A DNA stretch of 64,000 nt. Origin: Paucibacter sp. KBW04. Its GTDB lineage: Bacteria > Pseudomonadota > Gammaproteobacteria > Burkholderiales > Burkholderiaceae_C. The stretch is taken from NCBI RefSeq assembly GCF_003852425.1, contig NZ_QAJN01000006.1, positions 95,492-159,491 of the forward strand, in the 5' to 3' direction. Position 1 is the first letter of the stretch. Each line of letters opens with the position of its first letter. The position numbers were made by a program, and so were the translations under genes. Shown here piece after piece: positions 28,623 through 38,176 of the stretch. The notes below the pieces were generated by a model. The model saw nothing but the letters and a program-made list of their open reading frames with translations. It was not told the DNA's origin and searched no databases.

Positions 28623-30131
28623 TCAATGCCGGGCAGCGCCCTGGCCATCGGGGAAAGCCAAGTGCAGCACCGCCGCCTCGCTGGCCTCGCTGCGCGCCAA
28701 CTCGCCAACGATGGCGCCCTCGCGCATCACCAGCACCCGGTCCGCCAGGCCCAGCACCTCGCTGAGTTCGCTGGAGACCATCACGACGCTGACGCCGCTC
28801 TCGGCCAGCTCTTGCAGCAGCTCGTAGATCTCGCGCTTGGCACCCACATCGATGCCGCGGGTGGGCTCGTCGATGATGAGTACCCGCAAGGCCCGCTCGG
28901 CCAGCCAGCGCGCCAGAATCACCTTCTGCTGATTGCCGCCCGAGAGGCGCTGCACCTCTTGCTGCGGCCCGGCCGTGCGTATGCCCAGCTTACGGATGAA
29001 GGCATTGGCCAGCTCGCGCTCCTGCGTCGGCGCGGTGACGAAGCCGCCCAGGTGGCCACCGTGGCGGCGGCAGCTGATATTGATGTTCTCCTCCACCGAA
29101 CGGCCGGTGAGGATGCCATCTTCCTTGCGGTCCTCGGGGCATAACATCAAGCCCGCCTGGATGCAGCTTCTGATCTCGGGGCGCAAATCCTGGCCGTCCA
29201 GCCGCAAGCGGCCGGCCGTGGCGGCATCGGCGCCAAAGATGGCGCGCATCAGCTCGCTGCGGCCCGCGCCCACCAGGCCAAAAAAGCCCAGGATCTCGCC
29301 ACGCCGCACGCTGAACGTGGCGGGCTGCGGCAGCTGCGCGCTGCACAAGCCCTGCACCTCCAGGCGCACAGGGCCGATCTCGCGCGGCCGCCAGCCGTAG
29401 ACGTCATCGATCTCGCGCCCCACCATGGCTTGCACCAGGGCGGCACGCCCGATCTCGGCCAGGCTCTCAAACTCGGCCACCACCCGGCCATCGCGCAAGA
29501 CGCTGGCGCTGTCGCAGAGGCGAAAGATTTCGTCCATGCGGTGCGAGACGTAGATGATGATCTTGCCCGCCTCGCGCAACTCGCCCACCAGGCGGAACAG
29601 CTGCTCGGCCTCGCGGTGGGAGAGCGAGCTGGTGGGTTCGTCCAGGGCGATCACTTGGGCATCGCGCAGCAAGGCCTTGCAGATCTCCACCATTTGGCGC
29701 TGGCCGGTGGACAGCTCCCGCAATTTGGCCTTCAGGTCCAAGCCAATGCCCATGGCTTGCAGGCGCTCACCCAAGTCGGCCGCCGCCCGGGCGGGCTGCA
29801 CAAAACCCCAGCGGCTGGGCATGCGGCCCAGCAAGAGGTTTTCCAGCACCGTCATTTCGGGCACGTATTGCAACTCCTGGTGAATCACGGCGATGCCGCG
29901 CTCCAAGGCATCGGCGGCACTGCTCAGGCGCAAGACCTGACCCCCAAGCCGCAGCTCGCCGCCATCGGGTGCCAGATCGCCGCTGAGGATTTTCAGCAAG
30001 GTGCTTTTGCCCGCGCCGTTCTCACCCATCAGGGCGTGGACGCGGCCGGGGCGCAGCTGCAGGTCCACCCCCGCCAGCGCGCGCACGCCAGGGAAGGATT
30101 TGCTGATGCCGCGAAATTCAAGCGTATTCAT
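28623..30131 (-). CDS. Sugar ABC transporter ATPase, two cassettes (AraG/RbsA type)
   Basis: A 502-residue protein with two ATP-binding cassettes. The first has the Walker [10 protein letters not shown], signature [11 protein letters not shown] and Walker [12 protein letters not shown]. The second has a modified P-loop ([10 protein letters not shown]), signature LSGGNQQKV and Walker [12 protein letters not shown]. This is the usual pattern for RbsA/AraG-type carbohydrate importers. It powers the permease encoded next and is preceded by the binding protein gene, with overlap possible if an upstream start at 30173 were used. Confidence 0.93.
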   Translation of the reverse strand: MNTLEFRGISKSFPGVRALAGVDLQLRPGRVHALMGENGAGKSTLLKILSGDLAPDGGELRLGGQVLRLSSAADALERGIAVIHQELQYVPEMTVLENLLLGRMPSRWGFVQPARAAADLGERLQAMGIGLDLKAKLRELSTGQRQMVEICKALLRDAQVIALDEPTSSLSHREAEQLFRLVGELREAGKIIIYVSHRMDEIFRLCDSASVLRDGRVVAEFESLAEIGRAALVQAMVGREIDDVYGWRPREIGPVRLEVQGLCSAQLPQPATFSVRRGEILGFFGLVGAGRSELMRAIFGADAATAGRLRLDGQDLRPEIRSCIQAGLMLCPEDRKEDGILTGRSVEENINISCRRHGGHLGGFVTAPTQERELANAFIRKLGIRTAGPQQEVQRLSGGNQQKVILARWLAERALRVLIIDEPTRGIDVGAKREIYELLQELAESGVSVVMVSSELSEVLGLADRVLVMREGAIVGELARSEASEAAVLHLAFPDGQGAARH

Positions 30132-30153
30132 GACCACGGGCTCCGCCCCAGGC

Positions 30154-31161
30154 TCAGAGGCCCAGACGGGCACGCACCTGCTTGAGATTGGCGCGGTCCG
30201 CCACCTCGCCGCTGGTCAGGGTCAGGAGCGCCGGGGCCTGGCCGTCCTTGATCCAGCGGTACATGGCGAGGGCCGTGTCGTAGCCATGGCGACGCGGGCT
30301 CAGCATCACGGTGGCGACGAAGCCGGTGGCTTCGGCCTTGGCGAATTCATTGGCCGCCGCCGCGCTGCCGCCAATGCCAGCGCCGATGAATTTGTCGGCG
30401 CGCAAGCCCTTGCCCTCGGCGGCTCGCACCGCACCCAAGACCAACTCGTCGTTAGGACCGAAGGCGATCCACTGCTTGAACTGGGGCTTTTGCGTCAGCA
30501 CGATGGCGCTGGCGTTGAAGGCGTTCTCCACATCCGCCTTGGGGGCGGGCGCGCTGAAGATCTGCGTTGCGGGCAGGCCGGCTTGGGTGAGCACGGCCGT
30601 CGCGCCATCGGTGCGTTCCTTGGAGGTGGCCAGCTGATCGTAGGTGACGCGGATGGCGCCCACATCTTTCAGCGCCCAGCCCCGCTTCTTGATCTCGGCC
30701 AGCAAGGCCTGGCCCACCTGCTCGCCGATGGCGCGGGCCGACACGCCCACATAAGGCACTTGCGCCATCACCTGGCCGGCCCCGTTGACCAAGCGGTCAT
30801 CCACCGTCAAGAGCTTGAGCCCGGCTTGGCGGGCACGCGCCACCAGGGCCGGGCCCAGCTTCACATCGGGCACGCAGACCACCAGGCCTTGAGCACGCTG
30901 GGCGGCCAGATTGTCGATGGCGGCCAGCAGGCGGTCGCCGTCCGGCGCGGCGATCTTGACCAGCTTGAAGCCATGCTCCTTGGCCGCCTGTTCGGCGAAG
31001 CGCCATTCATCCTGGAACCAGGCCTCGTCCGCCTGCTTGATCACAAAGCCGATCTTGATCTCGGGGGCGGCCTGGGCCGCCGAGGCCGTCAGGCCCAGCA
31101 ACCCCGCCAGGCCGCTGGCCAGGGAAGCCGAAACCGCTGTCTTGATGAACAGGCGCCGCAT
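30154..31161 (-). CDS. Periplasmic sugar-binding protein (AraF/RbsB type)
   Basis: A 335-residue periplasmic protein. A leader with RR and a hydrophobic stretch ends near AQA. The mature sequence has the type 1 periplasmic binding fold: [18 protein letters not shown] at the start, [32 protein letters not shown] and [10 protein letters not shown]. It resembles AraF (arabinose/galactose binding) more than RbsB. First gene of the leftward operon, with GGAG ahead of the ATG and the putative operator region just upstream. Its true ligand is probably GalNAc or a close relative (inference). Confidence 0.9.
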   Translation of the reverse strand: MRRLFIKTAVSASLASGLAGLLGLTASAAQAAPEIKIGFVIKQADEAWFQDEWRFAEQAAKEHGFKLVKIAAPDGDRLLAAIDNLAAQRAQGLVVCVPDVKLGPALVARARQAGLKLLTVDDRLVNGAGQVMAQVPYVGVSARAIGEQVGQALLAEIKKRGWALKDVGAIRVTYDQLATSKERTDGATAVLTQAGLPATQIFSAPAPKADVENAFNASAIVLTQKPQFKQWIAFGPNDELVLGAVRAAEGKGLRADKFIGAGIGGSAAAANEFAKAEATGFVATVMLSPRRHGYDTALAMYRWIKDGQAPALLTLTSGEVADRANLKQVRARLGL

Positions 31162-31270
31162 CGCAAGTCTCCTCTCTAGGTGTTATGGATCTCTCATTCG
31201 ATTCACAAGACCCACACCGGAAGCGCAGGGGAATGAAATGAGATCAGCGGGGGCAAGTCTAACAACACAA

Positions 31271-31302
31271 GATAACGAAAGACAAGAGAACTTTCGTTTA
31301 TC
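31271..31302. promoter_or_regulatory. Putative AgaR operator, inverted repeat
   Basis: GATAACGAAAG (31271-31281), 9-nt spacer, CTTTCGTTTATC (31291-31302). The arms are complementary except for one extra T in the right arm. The position, 110-140 bp before the first gene of the leftward operon, suits a repressor site. The continuing CTTTCCTTTG resembles the E. coli AgaR box as I recall it. Confidence 0.5.
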
Positions 31303-31424
31303 TTTCCTTTGAGTTTTTCTCTCAGTGTTTTCACTAAATACTTTTTTGTTTGTTTCGTATGCACAATGAATTTCAGCAAAGAAAAGGCCTGACACCGGGG
31401 GTTTTGGCAGCAAACACCGGTGAA

Positions 31425-31470
31425 TCGAAAGATACAAGTTCACAAAATCGAAAAACGAAAGATATTTCGA
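31425..31470. promoter_or_regulatory. Putative second AgaR operator cluster
   Basis: TCGAAAGATA (31425-31434) recurs as ACGAAAGATA (31455-31464), 30 bp apart, so on the same helical face. The second copy is enclosed by TCGAAA (31448-31453) and TTTCGA (31465-31470), a palindrome. The site lies 70-115 bp before the GH31 start codon. Confidence 0.5.
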
Positions 31471-31540
31471 TGGGTGAATTCAGACAAGCAGGGCCGGCGG
31501 GCGAAATTCGCGCCGCCGTGACTGAAGAGGAGCACACAAG

Positions 31541-34500
31541 ATGAACAAGAAACACATGGCAAGCCGGCAGCGCAGACTGCGCGGCACCGTGGCCGCCCTG
31601 GCGGGCACCCTGGCCGGTACTCTGGCCATGAGTGGCGGCGCCGCCCAGGCTGCGGCCGTGGGCAATCTGCGGGAAATCAAAGCCCTGGGCGAGGCTGCCG
31701 ACCAAAGGCCCCAAGACAAGCAATCGGCCACGCCCCAATGGGAGTTGCGCACCGATGCCCAGACCCTGATCCGCATCAGCTTGCTGAACAAGTCCATGTT
31801 CCGCATCTGGGCCGGCGCCAAGGGAAAACTCAGCGAGCCCGGCAACAAGGCCGCCGCCATCGTCGAGAAAGAGCCCAGCGGCTGGGTGGATCACCAGATG
31901 AGCGATGCCGGCGACCACCACCTGCTGCGCACCGAAGAATTCGCCCTGCGCATCTACAAAAAGCCCCTGCGCTTTGAGCTCTACAAGGCCGACAACCGCC
32001 AGCCCCTGTGGCAAGAGACCCTGGGCCTGGACCTGAGCGACAAGCTCAGCGTGCAGACCCTGGCCAGCGACAAGGGCGAGCGCTTCTTCGGCGGCGGCCA
32101 GCAGAACGGCGCCTTCGAGTTCAAGGGCAAGCAGTTGGAGGTGTCTTACTCCGGCGGTTGGGAAGAAGGCGACCGCCCCAGCCCCGCTCCTTTTCTGATG
32201 AGCTCGCGCGGCTGGGGCGTTTTGCGCAATAGCTGGGCCGACGGCAGCTATGACCTGCGCGATGCCCGCCAGATCACCCTGGCCCACCAGGAAGGCCGCT
32301 TCGACGCCTACTACTTCGTCGGCCCCAGCATCCGCGAAGTGCTGGCCGGCTACACCTTGCTGACCGGCCGCGCCCGCCTGCTGCCGCGCTGGGCCTATGA
32401 GTACGGCGATGCCGACTGCTACAACGACGGCGACAACATCAAGAAGCCCGGCACCGTGCCCCCGGGTTGGAGCGACGGCCCGACCGGCAAGACGCCCGAC
32501 GTGATCGAGTCCGTGGCCAAGAAGTACCGCGAACACGATATGCCCGGCGGCTGGATCTTGCCCAACGACGGCTATGGCTGCGGCTACACCCAGCTGCCCG
32601 AGGTGGTGCAGGGCCTGGCCAAGTACGGCTTCAAGACCGGGCTGTGGACCGAGAACGGCGTCGACAAGATCAAGTGGGAAGTCGGCACTGCCGGCAGCCG
32701 CGCGCAAAAGCTGGACGTGGCCTGGACGGGCGCGGGCTATCAGCACTCGCTGGACGCCAACCAGGCCGCCTACCAAGGCATTCTGGACAACTCCGACTCT
32801 CGCCCCTTTTTGTGGACCGTGATGGGCTGGGCCGGCACCCAGCGTTATGCCGTCACCTGGACGGGCGACCAGAGCAGCAGCTGGGACTACATCCGCTGGC
32901 ACATCCCGACCCTGATCGGCTCCGGCCTCTCGGGCCAGGCCTACGCCACCGGCGATGTGGACGCCATCTTTGGCGGCAGCCCCGAGACCTTCACCCGCGA
33001 TCTGCAGTGGAAGAGCTTCACCCCGGTGCTGATGGGCATGTCCGGCTGGGCGGCACAGGCGCGCAAACATCCCTGGGCCTATGAGGAGCCCTATCGCAGC
33101 ATCAACCGCAAGTATCTGAAGCTGAAGCTGCGCCTAACGCCGTATATGTACGGCCTGGCACGCGAGGCCGAGCAAAGCGGCGCGCCCCTGGTGCGCGGCC
33201 TGATGTGGGACCACCTCGGGGACGGGAACGATGCACAGGCCCTGAGCGAAGCACACAAATACCAGTTCCTGCTGGGCCGCGATCTGCTGGTGGCCCCCGT
33301 CTACCGCAGCCAGGCGGCCAGCCAGGGCTGGCGCAAGGACATTTACTTGCCCGAGGGCCTGTGGTTCGACTACTGGGACGGCCGCCAAGTGCGCGCCGGC
33401 AAGCAGGGCCAGACCCTGGATCTGCAGGTGACGCTGGACAAGCTGCCCGTGTTTGTGCGCGCCGGCGCCATCCTGCCCATGTACCCCGAGGTCTTGTTCG
33501 ATGGCGAGAAGCCCAAGGATCAGCTGACCCTGGACCTCTACCCCAGCGGCAGCTCGCAAACCACGCTTTATGAGGACGACGGCAGCAGCCGCCGCTACAA
33601 AGAGGGGGAGTTCAGCCAGCAAGAGATTCGCATGCAAGCGCCCGCCCAGGGCGCGGGCGATGTGCGGGTGGAGATTGCCGGCGTGCAGGGTCGCTATGCC
33701 GGCCAGGAAGCGCGCCGCAGCTATGCCTTGCTGGTGCACAGCCGCACCCGACCACAGGCGGTGGAGCTAGGGGGTCAGGTCTTGCCTGAGTTGAAAGACG
33801 CGGCGGCATTTGCGGCGGCCGAGAGCGGCTGGTTCTTTGATGCCGACGATCGCTACGGCACCGTGCAGGTCAAGACGGCCAAGCAAGACATCCGCCAAGC
33901 CTTGTCCTTTGTGATCCGCATTGCCGCCGATGCGGTGCTGACGGAAGGGTCGGGCTTCCCCGCCGCCCCCGTGCTGGGCCGCGAGGTGCCGGTGGACAGC
34001 TTGCTGGTCGTGGCCCGCCCGGCGGAAGAGCCCGGCCACCCGCTGGAGAATGCGCTGAACGGCGGCAAGCGTGATGGCAAGCCGGAAAGCTGGTTCCGCA
34101 CCAGCCGCAACCAGGCCCAGAAGACCGGGCCGCATGAATGGGTGCTGGGCCTGGGCGAGCGCCGCATGATCGATGGCATCGAGCTGGCACCGCGCAACGA
34201 CAAGCACTGGAAGTACGGTCAGATCCGCGACTACGAAATCTATCTTTCCGACAATATGGGCGACTGGGGCGCGCCCGTGCATCGCGGCCGACTCAAGCTG
34301 CAAGAAGGCTTGCAAAAGATCGCCTTCAAGGCCGCGGCCGGCCGCCTCTTGCGCTTCCGCGTGCTGAGCGTGCACAAGCCCGACGAGGAGGAAGGCACGG
34401 CGGCGCAAGACCCCATGGTCACGGCCAATCAAAAAGGCGGGGAAGCGCCGGTGGCCAAGGCCTTCAACGCCTTCACACCGGCCGAGGTCCCGCCGATTGT

Positions 34501-34996
34501 GCTGAGCGAGTTCCGCGTGATGGAGCAGCGCCAGCCCTTGCAAGCCGAACAGCAGCAGCACTACCTCTCCGACCTGCCCGCCCTGCCCGCAGGCTTCGCC
34601 AAGGACAAGCCAGCAAGTAGCAAGGCCGAGATGCGCATGAACGGCCTGCAGTTCCGCAAAGGCCTGGGCGCCAAGCCCGGCGCCAAGCTAGCACTCAATC
34701 TGAGCGGAGGCTGGAGCCGCTTCCGCGCCGATGTGGGCATCGACGACAGCTGCCGCGGCGACAAGCGCGGCATGGAGTTCCAGGTCTGGGGCGATGGCCG
34801 CCTGCTCTACAGCAGCGGCCTGGTGCAAGCCCCGGCCGTCGTCAAACCCGAGCTCGATGTACGCGGCCTGCAGTTGCTGGAGCTGCGCAGCGTGGGCGCT
34901 GGCCCCGGCCAGACCAGCGCGGCCTGCGGCAACTGGGCCAATGCCTCGCTGCTGGGGCCCGAGGACGCTCGCGTGAGCCCCAGCAAAGCACGCTGA
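31541..34996 (+). CDS. Secreted GH31 glycosidase, probable alpha-N-acetylgalactosaminidase
   Basis: A 1151-residue secreted enzyme. Signal peptide to about residue 37. A GH31 N-terminal beta domain is followed by the catalytic barrel: nucleophile candidate Asp 392 in KLDVAWTGAGY, acid/base candidate Asp 443 in WTGDQSSSWDYIRWH. The loops GYGCGYTQLP, WTENGVDKIKW and ATGDVDAIFGG match, from memory, the GH31 branch with alpha-GalNAc-ase activity (Nag31 enzymes) rather than alpha-glucosidases. Two carbohydrate-binding modules follow: an F5/8-type region (about 830-960) and an NPCBM-type domain (about 1010-1140). GAGGAG precedes the ATG. It heads the rightward arm, divergent from the GalNAc operon. 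The specificity is inferred; the family call is firm. Confidence 0.85.
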   Translation: MNKKHMASRQRRLRGTVAALAGTLAGTLAMSGGAAQAAAVGNLREIKALGEAADQRPQDKQSATPQWELRTDAQTLIRISLLNKSMFRIWAGAKGKLSEPGNKAAAIVEKEPSGWVDHQMSDAGDHHLLRTEEFALRIYKKPLRFELYKADNRQPLWQETLGLDLSDKLSVQTLASDKGERFFGGGQQNGAFEFKGKQLEVSYSGGWEEGDRPSPAPFLMSSRGWGVLRNSWADGSYDLRDARQITLAHQEGRFDAYYFVGPSIREVLAGYTLLTGRARLLPRWAYEYGDADCYNDGDNIKKPGTVPPGWSDGPTGKTPDVIESVAKKYREHDMPGGWILPNDGYGCGYTQLPEVVQGLAKYGFKTGLWTENGVDKIKWEVGTAGSRAQKLDVAWTGAGYQHSLDANQAAYQGILDNSDSRPFLWTVMGWAGTQRYAVTWTGDQSSSWDYIRWHIPTLIGSGLSGQAYATGDVDAIFGGSPETFTRDLQWKSFTPVLMGMSGWAAQARKHPWAYEEPYRSINRKYLKLKLRLTPYMYGLAREAEQSGAPLVRGLMWDHLGDGNDAQALSEAHKYQFLLGRDLLVAPVYRSQAASQGWRKDIYLPEGLWFDYWDGRQVRAGKQGQTLDLQVTLDKLPVFVRAGAILPMYPEVLFDGEKPKDQLTLDLYPSGSSQTTLYEDDGSSRRYKEGEFSQQEIRMQAPAQGAGDVRVEIAGVQGRYAGQEARRSYALLVHSRTRPQAVELGGQVLPELKDAAAFAAAESGWFFDADDRYGTVQVKTAKQDIRQALSFVIRIAADAVLTEGSGFPAAPVLGREVPVDSLLVVARPAEEPGHPLENALNGGKRDGKPESWFRTSRNQAQKTGPHEWVLGLGERRMIDGIELAPRNDKHWKYGQIRDYEIYLSDNMGDWGAPVHRGRLKLQEGLQKIAFKAAAGRLLRFRVLSVHKPDEEEGTAAQDPMVTANQKGGEAPVAKAFNAFTPAEVPPIVLSEFRVMEQRQPLQAEQQQHYLSDLPALPAGFAKDKPASSKAEMRMNGLQFRKGLGAKPGAKLALNLSGGWSRFRADVGIDDSCRGDKRGMEFQVWGDGRLLYSSGLVQAPAVVKPELDVRGLQLLELRSVGAGPGQTSAACGNWANASLLGPEDARVSPSKAR

Positions 34997-35087
34997 GGCG
35001 GGCCCGACGCTCAAGCCTTGATCCCGATTTTTCAATGAGAACCGGGCGGCGGCCCCTGCCGACCGCCCCCACCAGGAGATAGACGCG

Positions 35088-38048
35088 ATGACGAACAAAA
35101 GACTCAACAAGCTGGCCACCCTGCTGGCGCTTGCAGGCATGGCCAGCTGGAGCCAGGCGGCCGAACCGGCCAAGCCCGGCGCCGAGACCGAGAAGCTGGA
35201 CCGGGTGGAAGTCACCGGCTCCAGCATCAAGCGCATCAACGCCGAGACGGCCTCGCCGGTGCAGGTGGTGGACAGGCGGCAGATCGAAAATATGGGCGCC
35301 ACCACCTTGCAACAGGTGCTGAACAATCTGCCCGCCAATATGCCGGCGCTGCAGGACTTCCGCTCCATGTTCACTGGCACCGACGGCGCCTCGCAGGCCA
35401 ATCTGCGCGGCCTGGGCGCGGGCGCCACCCTGGTGCTGCTGAACGGCCGCCGCCTCTCTTTTTACGGCGCACCGGACGGCTTCCAGACCCAGTTCGTCAA
35501 TATCGACAGCATCCCGGCCGCCGCCATCGAGCGCATGGAAATCCTCACCGATGGCGCCTCCGCCATCTACGGTTCGGACGCGATTGCGGGCGTGATCAAC
35601 GTCATCACCAAGAAGTCTTACCAAGGCCTTGAGCTCAGCGGCAGCACCCAGAAGTCCACCCGCATCGGCGCCCTGGGCGAGCATCAAGCCTCGGCGGTGT
35701 TCGGCTTTGGTGATCTCGCGCGGGACCGTTTCAATGTCTACGGCTCGCTCAATCTCTACAAGCGCGACCCCATCTACCCCAAGGACGATTACGACAAGCG
35801 CCCCGAAGGCTTCTACATCGACAACCCGAACTACATCAAGAACTTCCGCATCAACGAGGGCAGCCAGCCCGGCCAGCTCAACCCCGGCACGCTGTTTGTC
35901 TTCGATAGCAAAAAAGTGCGCAGCTCCATGGCCGCACCGGGCTGCCAGAACGTCGTCACCACCGGCAGCAACACCAGCTGCGTGCTCAACACCCTGCCCT
36001 ATCAGCTGGCCACGGTCGGCGACTCCGAACGCCTAACCGGCTTTTTGAGCGGCACGTTTGAGATCAGCCCCACGCTGCAGGCCTTTGCCCAGGCCAACTA
36101 CACCCATATCAATCTGCACTCGAACAACCGCCCGCCCACCTTCAACAGTGGCTCGACCAGCAACTGGTATGCGCGCGATACCGGCAGCACGCTCAACACC
36201 TTTGTCGTGCCCTATCTCTCGCCCACCAATATCTACAACAAGCTCACGCCCGAGCTGCAGGCCAAGATGGGAGGTGCGGCCGGCCTGAGCTACACCATGT
36301 TGGACGCGCCCGGCCATATCGGTCAGCGCAATACCGATGACAACTACCGCGTGCTGGCCGGCCTGCGTGGCGGCTGGGGTGACTGGGACTTCGAGACCGC
36401 CGTCAGCGCGGCCGGTGGCCACTCGGTGCTCTACCAGACCATCAATATCAGCAAGACCGGCTTCGCCAAGGCCTTCGGCCCCTTCACCACCGACCCGGTG
36501 ACCGGCCGCCAGTACATCGCCGACAAGCCGGCCTACCAGTTTGGCGTCAATAGCGAGGCCAATGCCGCCCTGCTGCGCGAAGCCTTCCCGACCTTTGACA
36601 TCCAGTCCTGGACCAAGCTGCTGACCTGGGACGGCAAGCTCGAAGGCACGATCGCCACCCTGCCCGCCGGCGATGTGCGCGCCGCCTTCGGCGCCAATCT
36701 GATGCGCGAGGAGTTCTACACCCCCGGCAATGCTGCGGCCGCGGCCGGTGACATCACCCAGCAAGGCGGTTCCTGGTTCAAGGGCGAGCGCAATGTGGCG
36801 GCCTTGTTCAGCGAGGTCGTCGTGCCCATCACCAAGAGCCTGGAGCTGGACGCCGCCGCGCGCCTGGACAAATACCCCAACTTCGGCGCCAACCTCGCGC
36901 CCAAGCTGGGCCTGAAGTTCCGCGCTAGCCCCGAGCTGCTGCTGCGCGGCACTTATTCCGAAGGTTTCCGCGCGCCGAATCTGGCGGAGTCCGGCAATGG
37001 CGGCGTGTTCGCCCAGACCGCCTTGAAGGACTCGGTGCGCTGCAGCGAGACCGATGCCATCGCCAATCTGCTGAAGAAGTCGGTCACCGCCTCGGACCGC
37101 GAATCGGGCAGCCAGCTCTTCAACTCCAACTGCTCCACCGTGGTGGGCGGCCTGACCCCGCCCAACCCGAATCTAAAGCCTGAGACGGCCAAGATCAGCA
37201 CCCTGGGTTTTGTGCTGCAGCCGACCAAGGACTTCGACTTCTCGGCCGACTACTTCTTCGCCTACCGCCGCAACGAGATCATCCGCGAGGACTTCACCCA
37301 GCTGTTTGACAAGGCGGTGGAGAAATACGGCCCGGCTCTGATCGGCGCGCCCAACGCAACCCGCCTGGCCATCTCCGACGCGGACCGCGCCAATATGGCC
37401 CTGGTCGCCAATATGTGCGCCAACCCGGCCAATGCGGCCGCCTGCGCAGCCGGGATACCGGGCTACACGGTGGGCAATCTGGCGGGTCTGGTCAATGCCT
37501 ACTCCAACCGCGGCCGCACCCTGGTGGATGGCTTTGATATCGACGCTCAAGCGCGCTTCTCGCTGAACAGCTGGGGCCGCCTGAACCTGGGCGCCAAGGC
37601 CACCATCATGAACCGCACCAAGTACAACGCCGACGATGGCGAGGGCTGGTCGGGCAATTACATCGGCCTGCACGGCACGCCCAAGGTGACGGCCACCGTC
37701 AACGCCGATTGGACCTACGGCAATCTGGTCAGCAGCGTCTTCGTCAACTACACCGGCTCGCGCCAGTGGAAGGACTATCCGAGCGATGAGAGCTACACCG
37801 CGCAGGCCTGCGAGGACAAGGGCGGCGCGCTCTCGCCCGCCCAGTGCGTGGCCGGTGCGCCCTCCTACACCACGGTCAATCTGGCCTTCAACTGGACGCC
37901 GGTCAAAGACCTGCGCCTGGGCCTGAACATCATCAATCTCTTCGGCACCCAGCCCTATTACGACCCCAATGGCTGGGAAGGTTATGACCACCGCTACAAC
38001 ATCTACGGCCGGATGTTGAACCTGTCGGCCAGCTACAAGTTCTGGTAA
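35088..38048 (+). CDS. TonB-dependent receptor
   Basis: A 986-residue outer membrane transporter. Signal peptide to about residue 25. A TonB-box-like EKLDRVEVTGSSI is followed by the plug (QVVDRRQIENMGATTLQQVL, LRGLGAGATLVLLNGRR, YGSDAIAGVINVITKK) and a 22-strand-type barrel ending in an aromatic residue (SASYKFW). Two Cys pairs lie in extracellular loops. It has AGGAG 9 nt before the ATG. Position directly after the GH31 gene suggests uptake of GalNAc-containing glycans or sugar; a terminator follows. Confidence 0.92.
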   Translation: MTNKRLNKLATLLALAGMASWSQAAEPAKPGAETEKLDRVEVTGSSIKRINAETASPVQVVDRRQIENMGATTLQQVLNNLPANMPALQDFRSMFTGTDGASQANLRGLGAGATLVLLNGRRLSFYGAPDGFQTQFVNIDSIPAAAIERMEILTDGASAIYGSDAIAGVINVITKKSYQGLELSGSTQKSTRIGALGEHQASAVFGFGDLARDRFNVYGSLNLYKRDPIYPKDDYDKRPEGFYIDNPNYIKNFRINEGSQPGQLNPGTLFVFDSKKVRSSMAAPGCQNVVTTGSNTSCVLNTLPYQLATVGDSERLTGFLSGTFEISPTLQAFAQANYTHINLHSNNRPPTFNSGSTSNWYARDTGSTLNTFVVPYLSPTNIYNKLTPELQAKMGGAAGLSYTMLDAPGHIGQRNTDDNYRVLAGLRGGWGDWDFETAVSAAGGHSVLYQTINISKTGFAKAFGPFTTDPVTGRQYIADKPAYQFGVNSEANAALLREAFPTFDIQSWTKLLTWDGKLEGTIATLPAGDVRAAFGANLMREEFYTPGNAAAAAGDITQQGGSWFKGERNVAALFSEVVVPITKSLELDAAARLDKYPNFGANLAPKLGLKFRASPELLLRGTYSEGFRAPNLAESGNGGVFAQTALKDSVRCSETDAIANLLKKSVTASDRESGSQLFNSNCSTVVGGLTPPNPNLKPETAKISTLGFVLQPTKDFDFSADYFFAYRRNEIIREDFTQLFDKAVEKYGPALIGAPNATRLAISDADRANMALVANMCANPANAAACAAGIPGYTVGNLAGLVNAYSNRGRTLVDGFDIDAQARFSLNSWGRLNLGAKATIMNRTKYNADDGEGWSGNYIGLHGTPKVTATVNADWTYGNLVSSVFVNYTGSRQWKDYPSDESYTAQACEDKGGALSPAQCVAGAPSYTTVNLAFNWTPVKDLRLGLNIINLFGTQPYYDPNGWEGYDHRYNIYGRMLNLSASYKFW

Positions 38049-38053
38049 GCCGT

Positions 38054-38088
38054 AAGCCCCTTGTGCCCAGTGCATGAGGGGCTTTTTT
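38054..38088 (+). terminator. Intrinsic terminator after the first receptor gene
   Basis: AAGCCCCT (38054-38061) pairs with AGGGGCTT (38077-38084), followed by a T-run to 38088. It begins 6 bp after the receptor stop codon, so the receptor after it probably has its own promoter or is expressed at a lower level by read-through. Confidence 0.8.
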
Positions 38089-38176
38089 CAAGAGTCCCCC
38101 GCAAGACCCATGGCTCGCCTGGCCCCAGGTGAAGCCGCTGCATTGCTCCCCGCAGTTTCAAACCAAGGTTCACACC

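Larger units (their letters stand above)
31162..31540. promoter_or_regulatory. Divergent regulatory region of the GalNAc locus
   Basis: A 379-bp AT-rich region between the divergent binding-protein gene and the GH31 gene. It carries at least five CGAAAG/CTTTCG/TTTCG elements at 31276-31282, 31291-31296, 31353-31357, 31426-31432 and 31456-31462. They fit DeoR/AgaR-type operators and should control both arms. A T-rich block at 31310-31357 and the AT-rich context suggest promoter sites, but no single -35/-10 pair stands out. Confidence 0.6.
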
